A model generated the notes under the pieces. That model did not search any database. It had not been told where the DNA came from and saw only the letters and a program-made list of their open reading frames with translations. Position numbers and translations under genes: made by a program. A DNA stretch of 64,000 nucleotides from Tabrizicola thermarum (GTDB lineage Bacteria; Pseudomonadota; Alphaproteobacteria; Rhodobacterales; Rhodobacteraceae), in the NCBI RefSeq assembly GCF_003574395.1, contig NZ_QMJY01000083.1:1-64000 (forward strand), in the 5' to 3' direction. Shown here piece after piece: positions 17,099 to 25,338 of the stretch (its first letter is position 1; every line of letters begins with the position of its first letter).

Positions 17099-19795
17099 AT
17101 GAGCGGCGAGCGGCACAAATCCGTCCGGTTCCTGCAGGGGCTGTTTCCCGACAAGTCGGCGAAGGTCCAACTTGTGCGGATCAGGAAGGCGAAGGACGAC
17201 GACAAGCAAACGAGGCGCTTCGCCGGGATCAGCGTCGAATACGTGAACCCCCATACGGAAGCTCCGAAGATCGTCGGGTGGATTGACGAGCGGAACGGAT
17301 CGACCGCCCGATGGGATTACTACTTCGCGCTGAACGGCGTGCTACCCGACCTTCACGACAAGGCGAGGAAGGAGCACACGCACCTATTCCGGGGCTTTCA
17401 CGTTGATATCGACTGCGGCGAAGACCCGGAAGCCCAGAAGAAGGCGCTGGCGAAGCTGACGACCGAGCGCCCCAAGGGCGTTCCCGAGCCGACGGCGATT
17501 GTCGCCTCGGGCGGCGGGTATTGGGCGTTTTGGATGCTGGCCGAGCCCATCGAGGTCGGAGCCGGGGCGGAACAGGACACGCAGCTTGTCGCCAACCTCG
17601 AAGACGTGAACGAGCGGCTGCGCGACATCTTCGACGGCGATACCGGCACCACCGACATATCGCGCATCGCGCGGCTCGCCGGGACGAACAACTTCGCGTC
17701 CGACAAGAAGCCGCACCGCACCGACAAGCTCGCGATGGTGATTCACGACGATTGGGGCACGGGACAGACGCCCCGCCGCTACACGCTGGGCGACTTCGTG
17801 AAGCTCCCGGCTGCTCCGCGCAAGCGAGAGCTGGACGAGAAGGCGCGGCTGTCGGTAGGTGTGGCGAAGGCCGAAGGGGATGCCCGCGCGTGTCCTCCGG
17901 CAGCGGAGACGTGGAGCTGGGCGGCGCTGGGCTATGCGGTCGATGCGAAGGACCCGACGACACCCACCAACCCGGACGTGCTCAGCGCCGTGATCGCGCA
18001 AGGTCCCGACGGGCGGGTAGGGCTCGACGGCATCGACCCAGGCACGAGCTGGAAGAAGCCCGACGGAAGCTGGAACCGCTCCGAAGCGGTCTTCTGGGTG
18101 TGCGCCGAGATGGACCGGCGGGGCGTGCCGCCCGAAGTCGCGGCGGCGGTGATCCTCGACCGGAAGATGCTCATCTCCGACCACCTCTACAGCCACGTCG
18201 CGGGCGACGGCGCGCGGGATCGGTTCAAGCGCGAGATGTATGCCCGTCGGCAAGTCGAGCGGGCGATGAAGGCGAACGACCTCGCGCGGCTCGCGATGCT
18301 GAACGACCCGGACCCGCCGCACAACCTCGAAGACTTCCGCGAGTGGTGCGCGCTACGCTACGCGACCGTGGAGAACGTGGGCAACAAATACCGCGTCTTG
18401 ATCCGCGAGGGCGTGGACACCGATCAACACACCTTCATGACGGTGGCCGAGTTCAAGCGGCGCTTCGACGGCTTCACGGTCGGCTGGCCGAAGGAGGTGA
18501 AGGGCGAAACCATCTTCGAGCCGAAACACGCGGGCGATGCGTTCCTGTATGATCCCCAGCGGGTGCGCTACCGGGGCATCGTCTTCGATCCGCGCGGCGA
18601 CCTCGCGGGACCTCGCGACTTCAACGAGTGGCAAGGCTTCGCGCCCTACCTCGGGCCGAAGATCGGCACGTTCAACTTGTTCCGCGAGCTGGTCGAAGGC
18701 GTGATCTGCTCCGGCATTGATGAGCACTACCGCTACCTTTGGCGGTGGATGGCGATGCCCATTCAGCAACCCGGCTACAAGCACGGCGTCGCCGTCGCGC
18801 TGCGGGGCGACTACGGCACCGGCAAGACGAAGTTCGCGGAACGGTATGGTGATCTGTTCGGACCGCACTTCGTGAGCGTTTCCGGCACCCGGTCGGTCGC
18901 TGGGCACTTCAACGCCCACCTGCATAAGCGTCTGCTCGTGCTCGCCGATGAGATCCACGCCCATCATGGGGCAGAGGTCTGGGCCGCGCTGAAGAAGGCG
19001 ATCACGGGCGAAACGATGATGGTCGAGTTCAAAGGTGCGGACGCCTTCGAGACGCGGTGCTACTTCAACCTGATCGCGGCGGGGAACGACGTTCAAATCC
19101 TGAAGGTCGATAGCGAGGAGCGGCGCTGGTTCGTGCCGACCATAAAGAACACCCGAAAGCAGGACAAGGTGTGGTTCGCGAAACTGGACGCGGAGTGGGC
19201 CGACGGCGGCAAGGAGGCGCTGTATCACCACCTACTGCACGAGGTCGATACGACTGGCTTCGAGACCGAGCCCCATCCCCGCACGGCGGGCTTTCGCGAG
19301 CAGGCGAGGCACTCCCTGAAGGGTGCTGAGAAGCTGGTCGATGCGTTCCTCAGCGCGGCGACGGTGCCGCCTATCCGCCATCCCGATACTGAGGAGATGG
19401 TCGGACCGTTCTTCCGCAACGGCGCGAGCGGCACGCCTAAGCAGGTCTTCGTCTCGACAACGGCACTTCTCGATTGGGGGCAGAAACAGCGGCTGGTCCC
19501 GAACGACGACGGGGAGAGACAGCGGATGATTACAGGCGTCGGGCTAGAGCTGAAGAAGGCGGCGATCCCCGTCAACAGCGAGGATGACAAGCGCGTCCAT
19601 CTTCGAGGCACGTCGCGATACGTCTACGGCGCTTGGCTAGACGACGTGCGCGAGTGCCGCCGCCGTTACGCGGAGGCGAAGAATTGGGACCCGGCTGTAG
19701 CCTACAAGGACTGCCCGAGAGAATGGGACGTGGGCGACGATCCCGACCGGCGCGGCTCGACGCGGCGGCGCGACCCCGGCGAGGGGATATTCTGA
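17099..19795 (+). CDS. Primase-polymerase/helicase replication protein
   Basis: This 898-aa protein has GAAGGAG before its ATG. The N-terminal region has archaeo-eukaryotic primase features: the metal-binding DxD at D103/D105 in GFHVDIDCGED, and a glycine-rich nucleotide motif ASGGGYWAFW at about 136-145. ISRIARLAGTNNF follows, as in RepB/NrS-1-type prim-pols. The second half is a superfamily-3-like helicase (DUF5906 type): Walker A GDYGTGKTKF near residue 570 and Walker B LLVLADEIHA near 615. It should prime and unwind the element's DNA at excision or replication. A 600-bp non-coding region follows, a plausible origin. The reading of motif III is less certain. Confidence 0.85.
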   Translation: MSGERHKSVRFLQGLFPDKSAKVQLVRIRKAKDDDKQTRRFAGISVEYVNPHTEAPKIVGWIDERNGSTARWDYYFALNGVLPDLHDKARKEHTHLFRGFHVDIDCGEDPEAQKKALAKLTTERPKGVPEPTAIVASGGGYWAFWMLAEPIEVGAGAEQDTQLVANLEDVNERLRDIFDGDTGTTDISRIARLAGTNNFASDKKPHRTDKLAMVIHDDWGTGQTPRRYTLGDFVKLPAAPRKRELDEKARLSVGVAKAEGDARACPPAAETWSWAALGYAVDAKDPTTPTNPDVLSAVIAQGPDGRVGLDGIDPGTSWKKPDGSWNRSEAVFWVCAEMDRRGVPPEVAAAVILDRKMLISDHLYSHVAGDGARDRFKREMYARRQVERAMKANDLARLAMLNDPDPPHNLEDFREWCALRYATVENVGNKYRVLIREGVDTDQHTFMTVAEFKRRFDGFTVGWPKEVKGETIFEPKHAGDAFLYDPQRVRYRGIVFDPRGDLAGPRDFNEWQGFAPYLGPKIGTFNLFRELVEGVICSGIDEHYRYLWRWMAMPIQQPGYKHGVAVALRGDYGTGKTKFAERYGDLFGPHFVSVSGTRSVAGHFNAHLHKRLLVLADEIHAHHGAEVWAALKKAITGETMMVEFKGADAFETRCYFNLIAAGNDVQILKVDSEERRWFVPTIKNTRKQDKVWFAKLDAEWADGGKEALYHHLLHEVDTTGFETEPHPRTAGFREQARHSLKGAEKLVDAFLSAATVPPIRHPDTEEMVGPFFRNGASGTPKQVFVSTTALLDWGQKQRLVPNDDGERQRMITGVGLELKKAAIPVNSEDDKRVHLRGTSRYVYGAWLDDVRECRRRYAEAKNWDPAVAYKDCPREWDVGDDPDRRGSTRRRDPGEGIF

Positions 19796-20399
19796 TGCTG
19801 TGGTGCTCGGTCTGTTCGGGAGGTGAGGTATGCCGTAGGGGGGTGTCCGACAGGGGTGTCGTAGGGCTAAGTGTTTGTAAGCGTTGCGCGAATTGCGCTC
19901 GAAAGTGTGTTTTCGGCAGTTCGGCTGGTTCGGTGCATCACCTACTGCGGAGAAATCCGCCTAGGGGGTATCGCTCTCTCCTTCTTCTCTCTCTTTCTCT
20001 TACTATAGAAACTATAGAAGCTATCAAACTAGGGAGAGAAGCCCTTGAGAAGATTGCGGATTTCCGTCCGACAGTCCGATTGGGGGTAGGGGAATACGCC
20101 TGGGCTACTTGGCAAGGGATGGGGTGCGATGGTGCGGGTAGCTCGATTGGGCTCCTGCAGGACGTTTCGCCGATCTGTCCTTCGACATCAAGAAAAAGGT
20201 CTGTACTTCTTACCTATTTGCACTCCGCAACAGCCCGAGCGCACCCGATCCGCAGCCCGTTTAACGGTCCACTAGTTCATCGTGCCACCGGACCTCCCAA
20301 TCTTCCTTGGGCTTCGGGCATCCGGGGCCACCAGCCGCCTACGATTAGGACTAGCGAACACAGTCCTAGCCAAAAACGCACACACGAAAGGAACACACT
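19796..20399 (+). other. Non-coding region, candidate origin of the element
   Basis: No convincing gene. It holds a 30-nt pyrimidine run (CT repeats, about 19974-20004), directly followed by ACTATAGAA twice in tandem and the related GCTATCAAA, a locally AT-rich island in GC-rich DNA. A CCTAGG motif lies at about 19971 and an inverted repeat at 20346-20368. Position next to the primase-helicase gene suggests an origin with iterons; this is inference from layout. Confidence 0.45.
20346..20368 (+). promoter_or_regulatory. Inverted repeat upstream of the hypothetical gene pair
   Basis: TAGGACT (20346-20352) and AGTCCTA (20362-20368) form a perfect 7-bp inverted repeat 31 bp before the gene at 20400. 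AGTCCTAG also occurs in the integrase control region at 15272, so one element-encoded or host factor could bind both. Confidence 0.45.
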
Positions 20400-20903
20400 A
20401 TGATGACCTACGCTATTCAGCCGCCGGAGAAGGACATTGATCTTCGGCTCGCCGTCGAAACCCTTCGCGACGCGATCCGCGAGGAACACGCCTCGCGCCA
20501 CCGGACGTATGACCGCGAGCGCGACATCTACCTCACGCGCGAAGGCTTCGTGCCGCTCGCCGATGAAGCTGTCGAGGAGCGGCTGACCGCCACGCTCGGC
20601 TACTACCTGTTGACCGAACCCGACCCGGGCGACTGGTTCCGCCGCAGCCTCGCGCGCTACCTCGCCTCGAAGCAGCTCAGCCTCACCGAGCCGGAGGAGC
20701 TGAAGCAGATCGCCGCCTACCTCTGCATCACCGAGCCGGAGTCACCCATCTCGATGATCGTCTGGCTGGAAAAGTGCAAGCCGAGCATCAGTTCTGTCCG
20801 CTCCAACGACTTCGCCGTATATTGGGCGAAGTGGACCGTCGCCGCAGAGGAGCGCCGTATCGCGGGCATTCGCGCCCTCGCCTTCGAGGAGGAGGCGCAA
20901 TGA
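20400..20903 (+). CDS. Element-encoded protein of unknown function
   Basis: This 167-aa protein has no family I recognise. AAAGGA lies 8 nt before ATG 20400 (a second ATG follows at once). The sequence is acidic and mostly helical: residues 10-45 are charged (VETLRDAIREEHASRHRTYDR), 55-75 contain ERLTATLGYYLLTEP, and 95-135 carry EPEELKQIAAYLCITEPE. One cysteine pair (C109, C125 region) is present. The stop overlaps the next start (ATGA), so the two proteins are probably made together and may interact. It has no membrane segment or signal. Cargo, regulatory or satellite-specific roles are all open. Confidence 0.7.
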   Translation: MMTYAIQPPEKDIDLRLAVETLRDAIREEHASRHRTYDRERDIYLTREGFVPLADEAVEERLTATLGYYLLTEPDPGDWFRRSLARYLASKQLSLTEPEELKQIAAYLCITEPESPISMIVWLEKCKPSISSVRSNDFAVYWAKWTVAAEERRIAGIRALAFEEEAQ

Positions 20904-21661
20904 CGACCTCGGCTGAACGCGAATACGCCCACCGCCGCGTCTACGGTCGCTCGTGGGGCTTCAACGTCCACAAGGGAGCGAAGGCGCTGCGCGCGGTCGA
21001 ATGGCGGCGCTACCTCCATCCCTACGGCTATTGGTTCGTTCCCGGCGTGGGCGACGATCCCGGCACCGAGTATCTGTTCAATCGGGAGTATCGCCCCATT
21101 CACCGCCGTCCGTTCAAGACGCGCGTGGACAAGACGGCGATGTTTCCGACCGACCGCTTCCCCGACGGCGGCTCCGCAAACCACTTCCTCGCAGGGGTGC
21201 CCGCGCCCCTAGTCGGCCCGCATCCGGCTCACCGTAAGGAGCTTCGTGCCCGCCTCGGCAAGGAAGGGGCGGAGCGCATTCACGGGATCGCTTTCGAGGG
21301 ATGGTTCTACTTCGACGGCAACCCGCCCTATCGGGACGAAGATTGGGAGGTTCATACTTGGGCGACGCTCGACGCCTTCATCGGCGGCGAGGACATTCGG
21401 CATCGCTTCTTCTCGACACACGAGCCCTTCACGTTCCCGGACGGCTACCACGTGCCGAAATTGCGCGGTTTCGATCCGTGGGTCACGGAGGAGCTACCCC
21501 GCCTTCGGCGATGGAGCGCGGTCTACACCGACAGTCCGCCGTATCCTGATCGGCCCGAAAGGTGGTTCACGAAGGACGGCCCCGCGCCGATCACGAGACC
21601 GCAGCCCACCGCCTCCCGCGCCCGCGCGCGTAGGCACGATGCTTTGGCCGACCGCGCCTAG
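20900..21661 (+). CDS. Element-encoded protein of unknown function, aromatic-rich
   Basis: This 253-aa protein is translationally coupled to the gene before it. It is unusually rich in Trp, Tyr, Phe, His, Pro and Arg, with stretches such as YLHPYGYWFVPGVGDD and GWFYFDGNPPYRDEDWEV and a basic tail (residues 225-253). It has no membrane helices, no signal and no recognisable catalytic motif. High aromatic content with many turns suggests a compact beta-rich domain. The reading frame is consistent in codon use throughout, so the gene looks real. It could be a DNA-binding or phage-interference protein, but nothing in the sequence proves that. Confidence 0.7.
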   Translation: MTTSAEREYAHRRVYGRSWGFNVHKGAKALRAVEWRRYLHPYGYWFVPGVGDDPGTEYLFNREYRPIHRRPFKTRVDKTAMFPTDRFPDGGSANHFLAGVPAPLVGPHPAHRKELRARLGKEGAERIHGIAFEGWFYFDGNPPYRDEDWEVHTWATLDAFIGGEDIRHRFFSTHEPFTFPDGYHVPKLRGFDPWVTEELPRLRRWSAVYTDSPPYPDRPERWFTKDGPAPITRPQPTASRARARRHDALADRA

Positions 21662-22040
21662 CGCCCGCCCGTCCCGGATCGCCCAACCGGGGCGGGCTCC
21701 CGAGCCCCTTCCTGGGCTCTCCGCCGCACGTTACTTCTGCACCCAACAATTCGATTGTTTCACCTAGCCTAAACGGATCGTTTCCGGCCCACTCTCGCCC
21801 GACAACATTGACTCACTCCGCCCCGCGTGGCACCTTCTTCGGGTCGCGTGGATGTGGAAGAGAGCCGGGTGGAACTCCCGGATTTGCGCAAGCATCCTGC
21901 AAGCCGCTTGAGCCGCTAAAGGGCTCTTAGTCCGAACCACCGGATGCGGGCCGACTTCAACCAACCTTGCGTTGGTCGGGTCGGCCTTTTTGATTCTTGG
22001 GTCGGTCCGGTCGGCGCTCCTAGCTCAAGGAGAGCAAGCT
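21662..22040 (+). other. Intergenic region with possible structured RNA
   Basis: No gene of convincing quality. The second half (about 21830-21948) has several short inverted repeats (CCGGG/CCCGG around 21860; GAGCC/GGCTC around 21910) and runs directly into a strong intrinsic terminator at 21949-21991. This would fit a short structured RNA of 120-160 nt or a leader of the gene at 22041. Confidence 0.4.
21949..21991 (+). terminator. Intrinsic terminator
   Basis: Arms GGCCGAC (21949-21955) and GTCGGCC (21980-21986), with an inner ACCAA/TTGGT pair, are followed by TTTTT (21987-21991). It ends a transcript coming from the left, 50 bp before the gene at 22041. Confidence 0.8.
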
Positions 22041-22490
22041 ATGAGTGTGCAAAACACGATCAACATTAATCGAGCCATCGAAATCAACATCGCGGACCGT
22101 CTCGAACACCGACCGGGCGAGGACGCTTGGGACGGGTCCGAGCCGGATTTCTACCGGATCGCGTTGGAACTCGACTACCTCGAAGCCCTAGAGCTTCGTG
22201 GTTGGTGGGGGGCGTTCAGCAACTGCATGTATTGCGAGCAGGTGTTGCGCAATTTCGGACCTCTGGTGTCGGCGGCGGCAACCCATGAGACCTCCGGCGA
22301 GCACGCGGATGGTCTTGTTGTAACATTGAACATTCTCGACGCCATCTGGTGGCACCTAGACTGGCAGATGTTCGTCGCTCAGCGCGACGACAAAGCGCAG
22401 CGATACATGAGGTTCATCCAGCATCTGATTGCTGAGCTGCGTCGGCATCTCAAGGCCCAGCAAGGTTCCGAAGCAGTCGCCGCCGAGTAG
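22041..22490 (+). CDS. Element-encoded protein of unknown function
   Basis: This 149-aa protein is preceded by CAAGGAGAG 6 nt before ATG 22041. It is acidic in the first half (EHRPGEDAWDGSEPDFYRIALELDYLEALE, quoted in part: residues 24-50) and helical in the second, with WWGAFSNCMYCEQVLR and DAIWWHLDWQMFVAQ giving two Trp-rich amphipathic segments. A CxxC pair is present (C61, C64). I recognise no family. It has its own leader after a terminator and is followed by a strong hairpin, so it is monocistronic and independently expressed. This is a pattern often seen for cargo or small regulatory genes in islands. Confidence 0.7.
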   Translation: MSVQNTININRAIEINIADRLEHRPGEDAWDGSEPDFYRIALELDYLEALELRGWWGAFSNCMYCEQVLRNFGPLVSAAATHETSGEHADGLVVTLNILDAIWWHLDWQMFVAQRDDKAQRYMRFIQHLIAELRRHLKAQQGSEAVAAE

Positions 22491-22578
22491 CCTCAATAAC
22501 CCTTGCTCGACCAACTCCCAACGACCGCGTAGGCTTCCCCTCGCTGGTCCCTCTCAGGGTGAGGGGATCGCCCCATAG

Positions 22579-22606
22579 AAGGCCCCGGGATCGCTCCCGG
22601 GGCCTT
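22579..22606. terminator. Bidirectional terminator before vsr
   Basis: Perfect 12-bp arms (AAGGCCCCGGGA at 22579-22590 and TCCCGGGGCCTT at 22595-22606) with a TCGC loop lie between the convergent genes at 22041 and vsr. The A and T ends make it usable in both directions. Confidence 0.8.
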
Positions 22607-22608
22607 CG

Positions 22609-23031
22609 TCATTCCGGGCCTCCGAGGAACAGCCGAATGCGCTCCTGCAGGGCGGTTTCATCGCGCGTCTCGCACTCCCAGATCACGAGCACCCGCCATC
22701 CCGCCGCGCGCAGCGCCGCCTGCGCCACCGCGTCGCGCTCGACGTTGCGCGCCAGCTTCGGCGTCCAGTAGCCCTCGTTGCTCTTGGGCGGTCGCCCGTC
22801 GAGGCATTCGGCCTTGTCGTGCTGATGCCAGAAACAGCCGTGAACAAAGATCACCGCGCGGCGCGGTCCGAAGACCAGATCAGGATTCCCCGGCAGGTCC
22901 TTGCGATGCAGCCGGTATCGGTAGCCTATCCCGTGGGCGAGACGGCGCACCACCATCTCGGGCTTCATATCGCGGCTGCGGATGCGCCGCATATTCGCGC
23001 TGCGCCGCTCCGGGCTGATCCGGTCGGCCAC
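22609..23031 (-). CDS. vsr: Very short patch repair endonuclease
   Basis: This 140-aa nuclease nicks beside T:G mismatches left by deamination of 5-methylcytosine and so protects methylated sites from C-to-T mutation. It matches the Vsr family throughout: RSANMRRIRSRDMKPE at the N-terminus, LPGNPDLVF with the metal-binding Asp, VIFVHGCFWHQHD with catalytic histidines and zinc ligands, and NVERDAVAQAALRAAGWRVLVIWEC. The start codon is GTG at 23031, overlapping the stop of the endonuclease gene (TAGTG), so it is the last gene of the methyltransferase-nuclease-vsr unit. Its substrate should be the methylated base in the partner enzyme's site. Confidence 0.95.
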   Translation of the reverse strand: MADRISPERRSANMRRIRSRDMKPEMVVRRLAHGIGYRYRLHRKDLPGNPDLVFGPRRAVIFVHGCFWHQHDKAECLDGRPPKSNEGYWTPKLARNVERDAVAQAALRAAGWRVLVIWECETRDETALQERIRLFLGGPE

Positions 23032-23909
23032 TACACACGCCAGCCCGCCGCCCGCGCCGCTGCCAGTTCATCCGGCGCGGTCGGGCGGTAGGACACGAAG
23101 TCACCGAGGGGGAGCCCGAGCCGACGGATCAGCGGGCCGTCATAGGTGCCGGACAGCAGCAGGATACCTTCGGCGGCAAGCCGGTCGCGCGTTCCGCGCC
23201 CGTCGTCCGACCGGATACGGCGCATGAAGTCCTTCTGGCGCGCGACCGCCTCGACCGTCTCACGCGAGATAGGCACGCCCCGCACCTCGCGGAACAACGC
23301 CATGACGCGGGCGTTGCCGCTGTTCCCGGTGAAGATGCGTTCCACCGCGTCGGGCGGCACCGTGCGCCAGAAGTTCGGCGGGTAGGGGTGATCTGCGAAG
23401 ATCCAGAGAATGTGCTGAAACTGCGGCCTAGCGATGCTGCGCTTCGCGTCTCGGTTCGCCCCGGCGGTGAGATACTCGGGCCGCGCGACGACCAGCCCGA
23501 GCGCGCACCGCGCCCGGTCTTCGTCCGCCGCCACGAGGATGCAGGGATGCCCGACCGCCTCCTGCGGGATCATCCAGTTGCCCGTCATCGTGTGCTTGAT
23601 GTCGGTGTCGTGGCCCGCCACACGGGTATCGAGCCGACCGCGCGGCAGCTTGAGCAGCGCCCGCAGCATAATCTCGACGCGGGTGCCGATGTAGGTCTTC
23701 TCGGTCTTCTCCAGCTCGGCATACGACCGCCGCCCCGTTCTGGGCGTCTGGATCACGTCGTCAATGACCTCGCGCAGCAGGGCCGGAACCTCTGCCGCCA
23801 GCCGTCCCGGTCCGCCCGCACGGCGTTCCAGATCGGCGCGGATCGCCGAGAGCGTCGCGAAGTCGGGATGCCCCGGCACAACAATGCTGGCGGGTAACGT
23901 CTTGGCCAA
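23031..23909 (-). CDS. Type IIE restriction endonuclease, NaeI-like
   Basis: This 292-aa protein resembles NaeI along most of its length as I recall that sequence. The block YAELEKTEKTYIGTRVEIML aligns with the NaeI segment holding KTEKT and GTLVEI. TGNWMIPQEAVGHPCIL and GANRDAKRSI also correspond, and the C-terminal half keeps DFMRRIRSDDGRG and AEGILLLSG. Candidate active-site residues are E79, D94, D103 and K105 (DTDIKHT), placed as in the NaeI D-x-K site. NaeI cuts GCCGGC after binding a second site copy; the same specificity is expected but unproven. It lies between the methyltransferase and vsr and is a little shorter than NaeI at the C-terminus. Confidence 0.88.
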   Translation of the reverse strand: MAKTLPASIVVPGHPDFATLSAIRADLERRAGGPGRLAAEVPALLREVIDDVIQTPRTGRRSYAELEKTEKTYIGTRVEIMLRALLKLPRGRLDTRVAGHDTDIKHTMTGNWMIPQEAVGHPCILVAADEDRARCALGLVVARPEYLTAGANRDAKRSIARPQFQHILWIFADHPYPPNFWRTVPPDAVERIFTGNSGNARVMALFREVRGVPISRETVEAVARQKDFMRRIRSDDGRGTRDRLAAEGILLLSGTYDGPLIRRLGLPLGDFVSYRPTAPDELAAARAAGWRV

Positions 23910-23920
23910 GCCCGGTGATT

Positions 23921-23940
23921 CCCCTCACTGTTCGGAGGGG
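23921..23940 (-). promoter_or_regulatory. Hairpin between methyltransferase and endonuclease genes
   Basis: Arms CCCCTC (23921-23926) and GAGGGG (23935-23940) lie in the 63-nt gap upstream of the endonuclease start at 23909. It could slow nuclease expression relative to the methylase; there is no controller gene in the set. Confidence 0.4.
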
Positions 23941-23972
23941 CAATGTTGCACACGGGCGGCGGAGCGTCGAGC

Positions 23973-24932
23973 TTAGCTGCCGACGGCGTAGACGCGGCGG
24001 ACGCTCAGCGCAGCGGCCACGCTCTTGCCCACGGCACGGGCGACCGGCGGCGGGAAGGCGTTCCCGACCTGCCGATAGGCGGCGGTCTTGCGACCCGTGA
24101 AGGTCCAATCGTCCGGGAAGCCCTGCAGGCGCGCAACCATCGGCACCGTGAGCCTCGGCATCCCCACGAAGTCGCGCCCGGGCGCTTCCTCGGCGACCGT
24201 CTTGCCGTTCACGCCGAGCGTTTCCCACGCCCGCCGCGCCCTCGTTGGGCCGAGGTCCGGTCCGCCGTGCTTCTTCGATCCACCCACGATGGTCGGCGCG
24301 ATCTCATCGGCCCGCTTCGCCCACGCAGAGGCTCCCGGCCAGCCGTTCGCGGCCATCATATCGCGGAGCACAGCCCCGACTTTGGGCGGATTGTGATGCT
24401 GTTCCTCGGGCCACTCGAAGCCGTCGGCGAGGTCGGACCGGACGGCGACGATCACGACACGCGGGCGGAGTTGCGGAACGCCGAAGTGCGAAGCGTTGAG
24501 CAGCCGCCAATCGGTGACGTAGCCGAGTTTGGCGAGCTGGCGCTTCAGCCCCTCGCGGTAGTCGTGAAACACTGCGTCGAGGAAGCCGCGCACGTTCTCG
24601 ATCATCACTCCCTTGGGCCGGGTCGCGGCGACGATCTCAAGGGCGTCCGGGAACAGGTTGCGTTCATCCGCCGCCCCGAGCTGCTTTCCGGCGACCGAGA
24701 AGGGCGGGCACGGAAGCCCACCGGCTAGAAGGTCGATCCCGGCGAAGGCGGACGCCTGTTCCTTGAAGCAGCGCAGGTCTTCTTCGAGGACGTTCCAGTT
24801 GGGCCGGTTCGCCCGCAGCGTGGCGCAGCAGTGCGGGTCTATCTCGATCAGCGCGCGATGCTCGAAGCCTGCCTGTTCGAGCCCGAGAGCCTGTCCGCCC
24901 GCGCCCGCGCATAACTCCACCGACGTCAACAT
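23973..24932 (-). CDS. DNA (cytosine-5-)-methyltransferase of the R-M system
   Basis: This 319-aa enzyme has motif I VELCAGAGGQALGLEQAGF at residues 5-23. Motif IV is GGLPCPPFS with catalytic C75 (PCP rather than the commoner PCQ), motif VI is ENV (112-114), motif VIII QLRPR (154-158) and motif X VGNAFPPPVARA near the C-terminus. The target-recognition region (about 175-265) is short. ATG 24932 is preferred, with GGGAGAG 6 nt upstream; a longer frame to 25001 adds 23 unrelated residues. It precedes the NaeI-like nuclease by 63 nt on the same strand, so it should protect that enzyme's site. Vsr downstream is consistent with 5-methylcytosine. Confidence 0.93.
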   Translation of the reverse strand: MLTSVELCAGAGGQALGLEQAGFEHRALIEIDPHCCATLRANRPNWNVLEEDLRCFKEQASAFAGIDLLAGGLPCPPFSVAGKQLGAADERNLFPDALEIVAATRPKGVMIENVRGFLDAVFHDYREGLKRQLAKLGYVTDWRLLNASHFGVPQLRPRVVIVAVRSDLADGFEWPEEQHHNPPKVGAVLRDMMAANGWPGASAWAKRADEIAPTIVGGSKKHGGPDLGPTRARRAWETLGVNGKTVAEEAPGRDFVGMPRLTVPMVARLQGFPDDWTFTGRKTAAYRQVGNAFPPPVARAVGKSVAAALSVRRVYAVGS

Positions 24933-25338
24933 ATCGCCGCTCTCCCGCCCGGATGCCCTACAGGTAGGTGTAGCCGAGTGAATCGGCCTTGTCCCGCCCA
25001 AATTGATGTTCTCCGATTATTCCTAGCAGAGCGTTACCGCCGTCGCAAGCCGAGCGACGCGCCCACCGGACCCCGCCTCAATCCGCTGGGCTTTTCTTTC
25101 CACTCTGGGATCGGGTATACTTACCGCGTTGAAGCTGCTCGCTCGCTTTGCTCAACATCGGACGCTCTCGGGACGAAACCCCGCCCGGTCTAGCCCGAGG
25201 GCGTCCACCCCTCCCCAAGCCACGATATGCACCGGTTTCGAGCCCGAAAGGGGCCGTATGCTAGCCTTAAACCAGCCCTAACAGCTAGTCTTACCGCCGC
25301 CGAGGGCGGCTATCTCTGGGCTAACTATCTGAGAAGAT
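24933..25338. other. Right end of the element, non-coding
   Basis: No gene seen. It should contain the leftward promoter for the methyltransferase operon. Near the right repeat there are GCTAG and CTAAC-type repeats (25260-25330) and a CCGCC/GGCGG hairpin at about 25301-25316, possibly right-arm integrase sites. Confidence 0.4.

Noticed and set aside
19795-20403. Open frame of about 203 codons after the primase stop (TGATG overlap), with CxxC-like start
   Set aside because: Codon use becomes random after the first residues, it runs through the CT tract and repeats, and no ribosome binding site is evident. Kept only as non-coding region.
23031-23909. NaeI-like gene considered as a topoisomerase relative
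   Set aside because: The residue aligned with NaeI Leu43 is also Leu (L66), and the D-x-K site is intact, so nuclease function is favoured.
15309-25001. Element considered as a complete prophage
   Set aside because: No terminase, portal, capsid, tail, lysis or phage repressor genes were found; the content fits a satellite or island.
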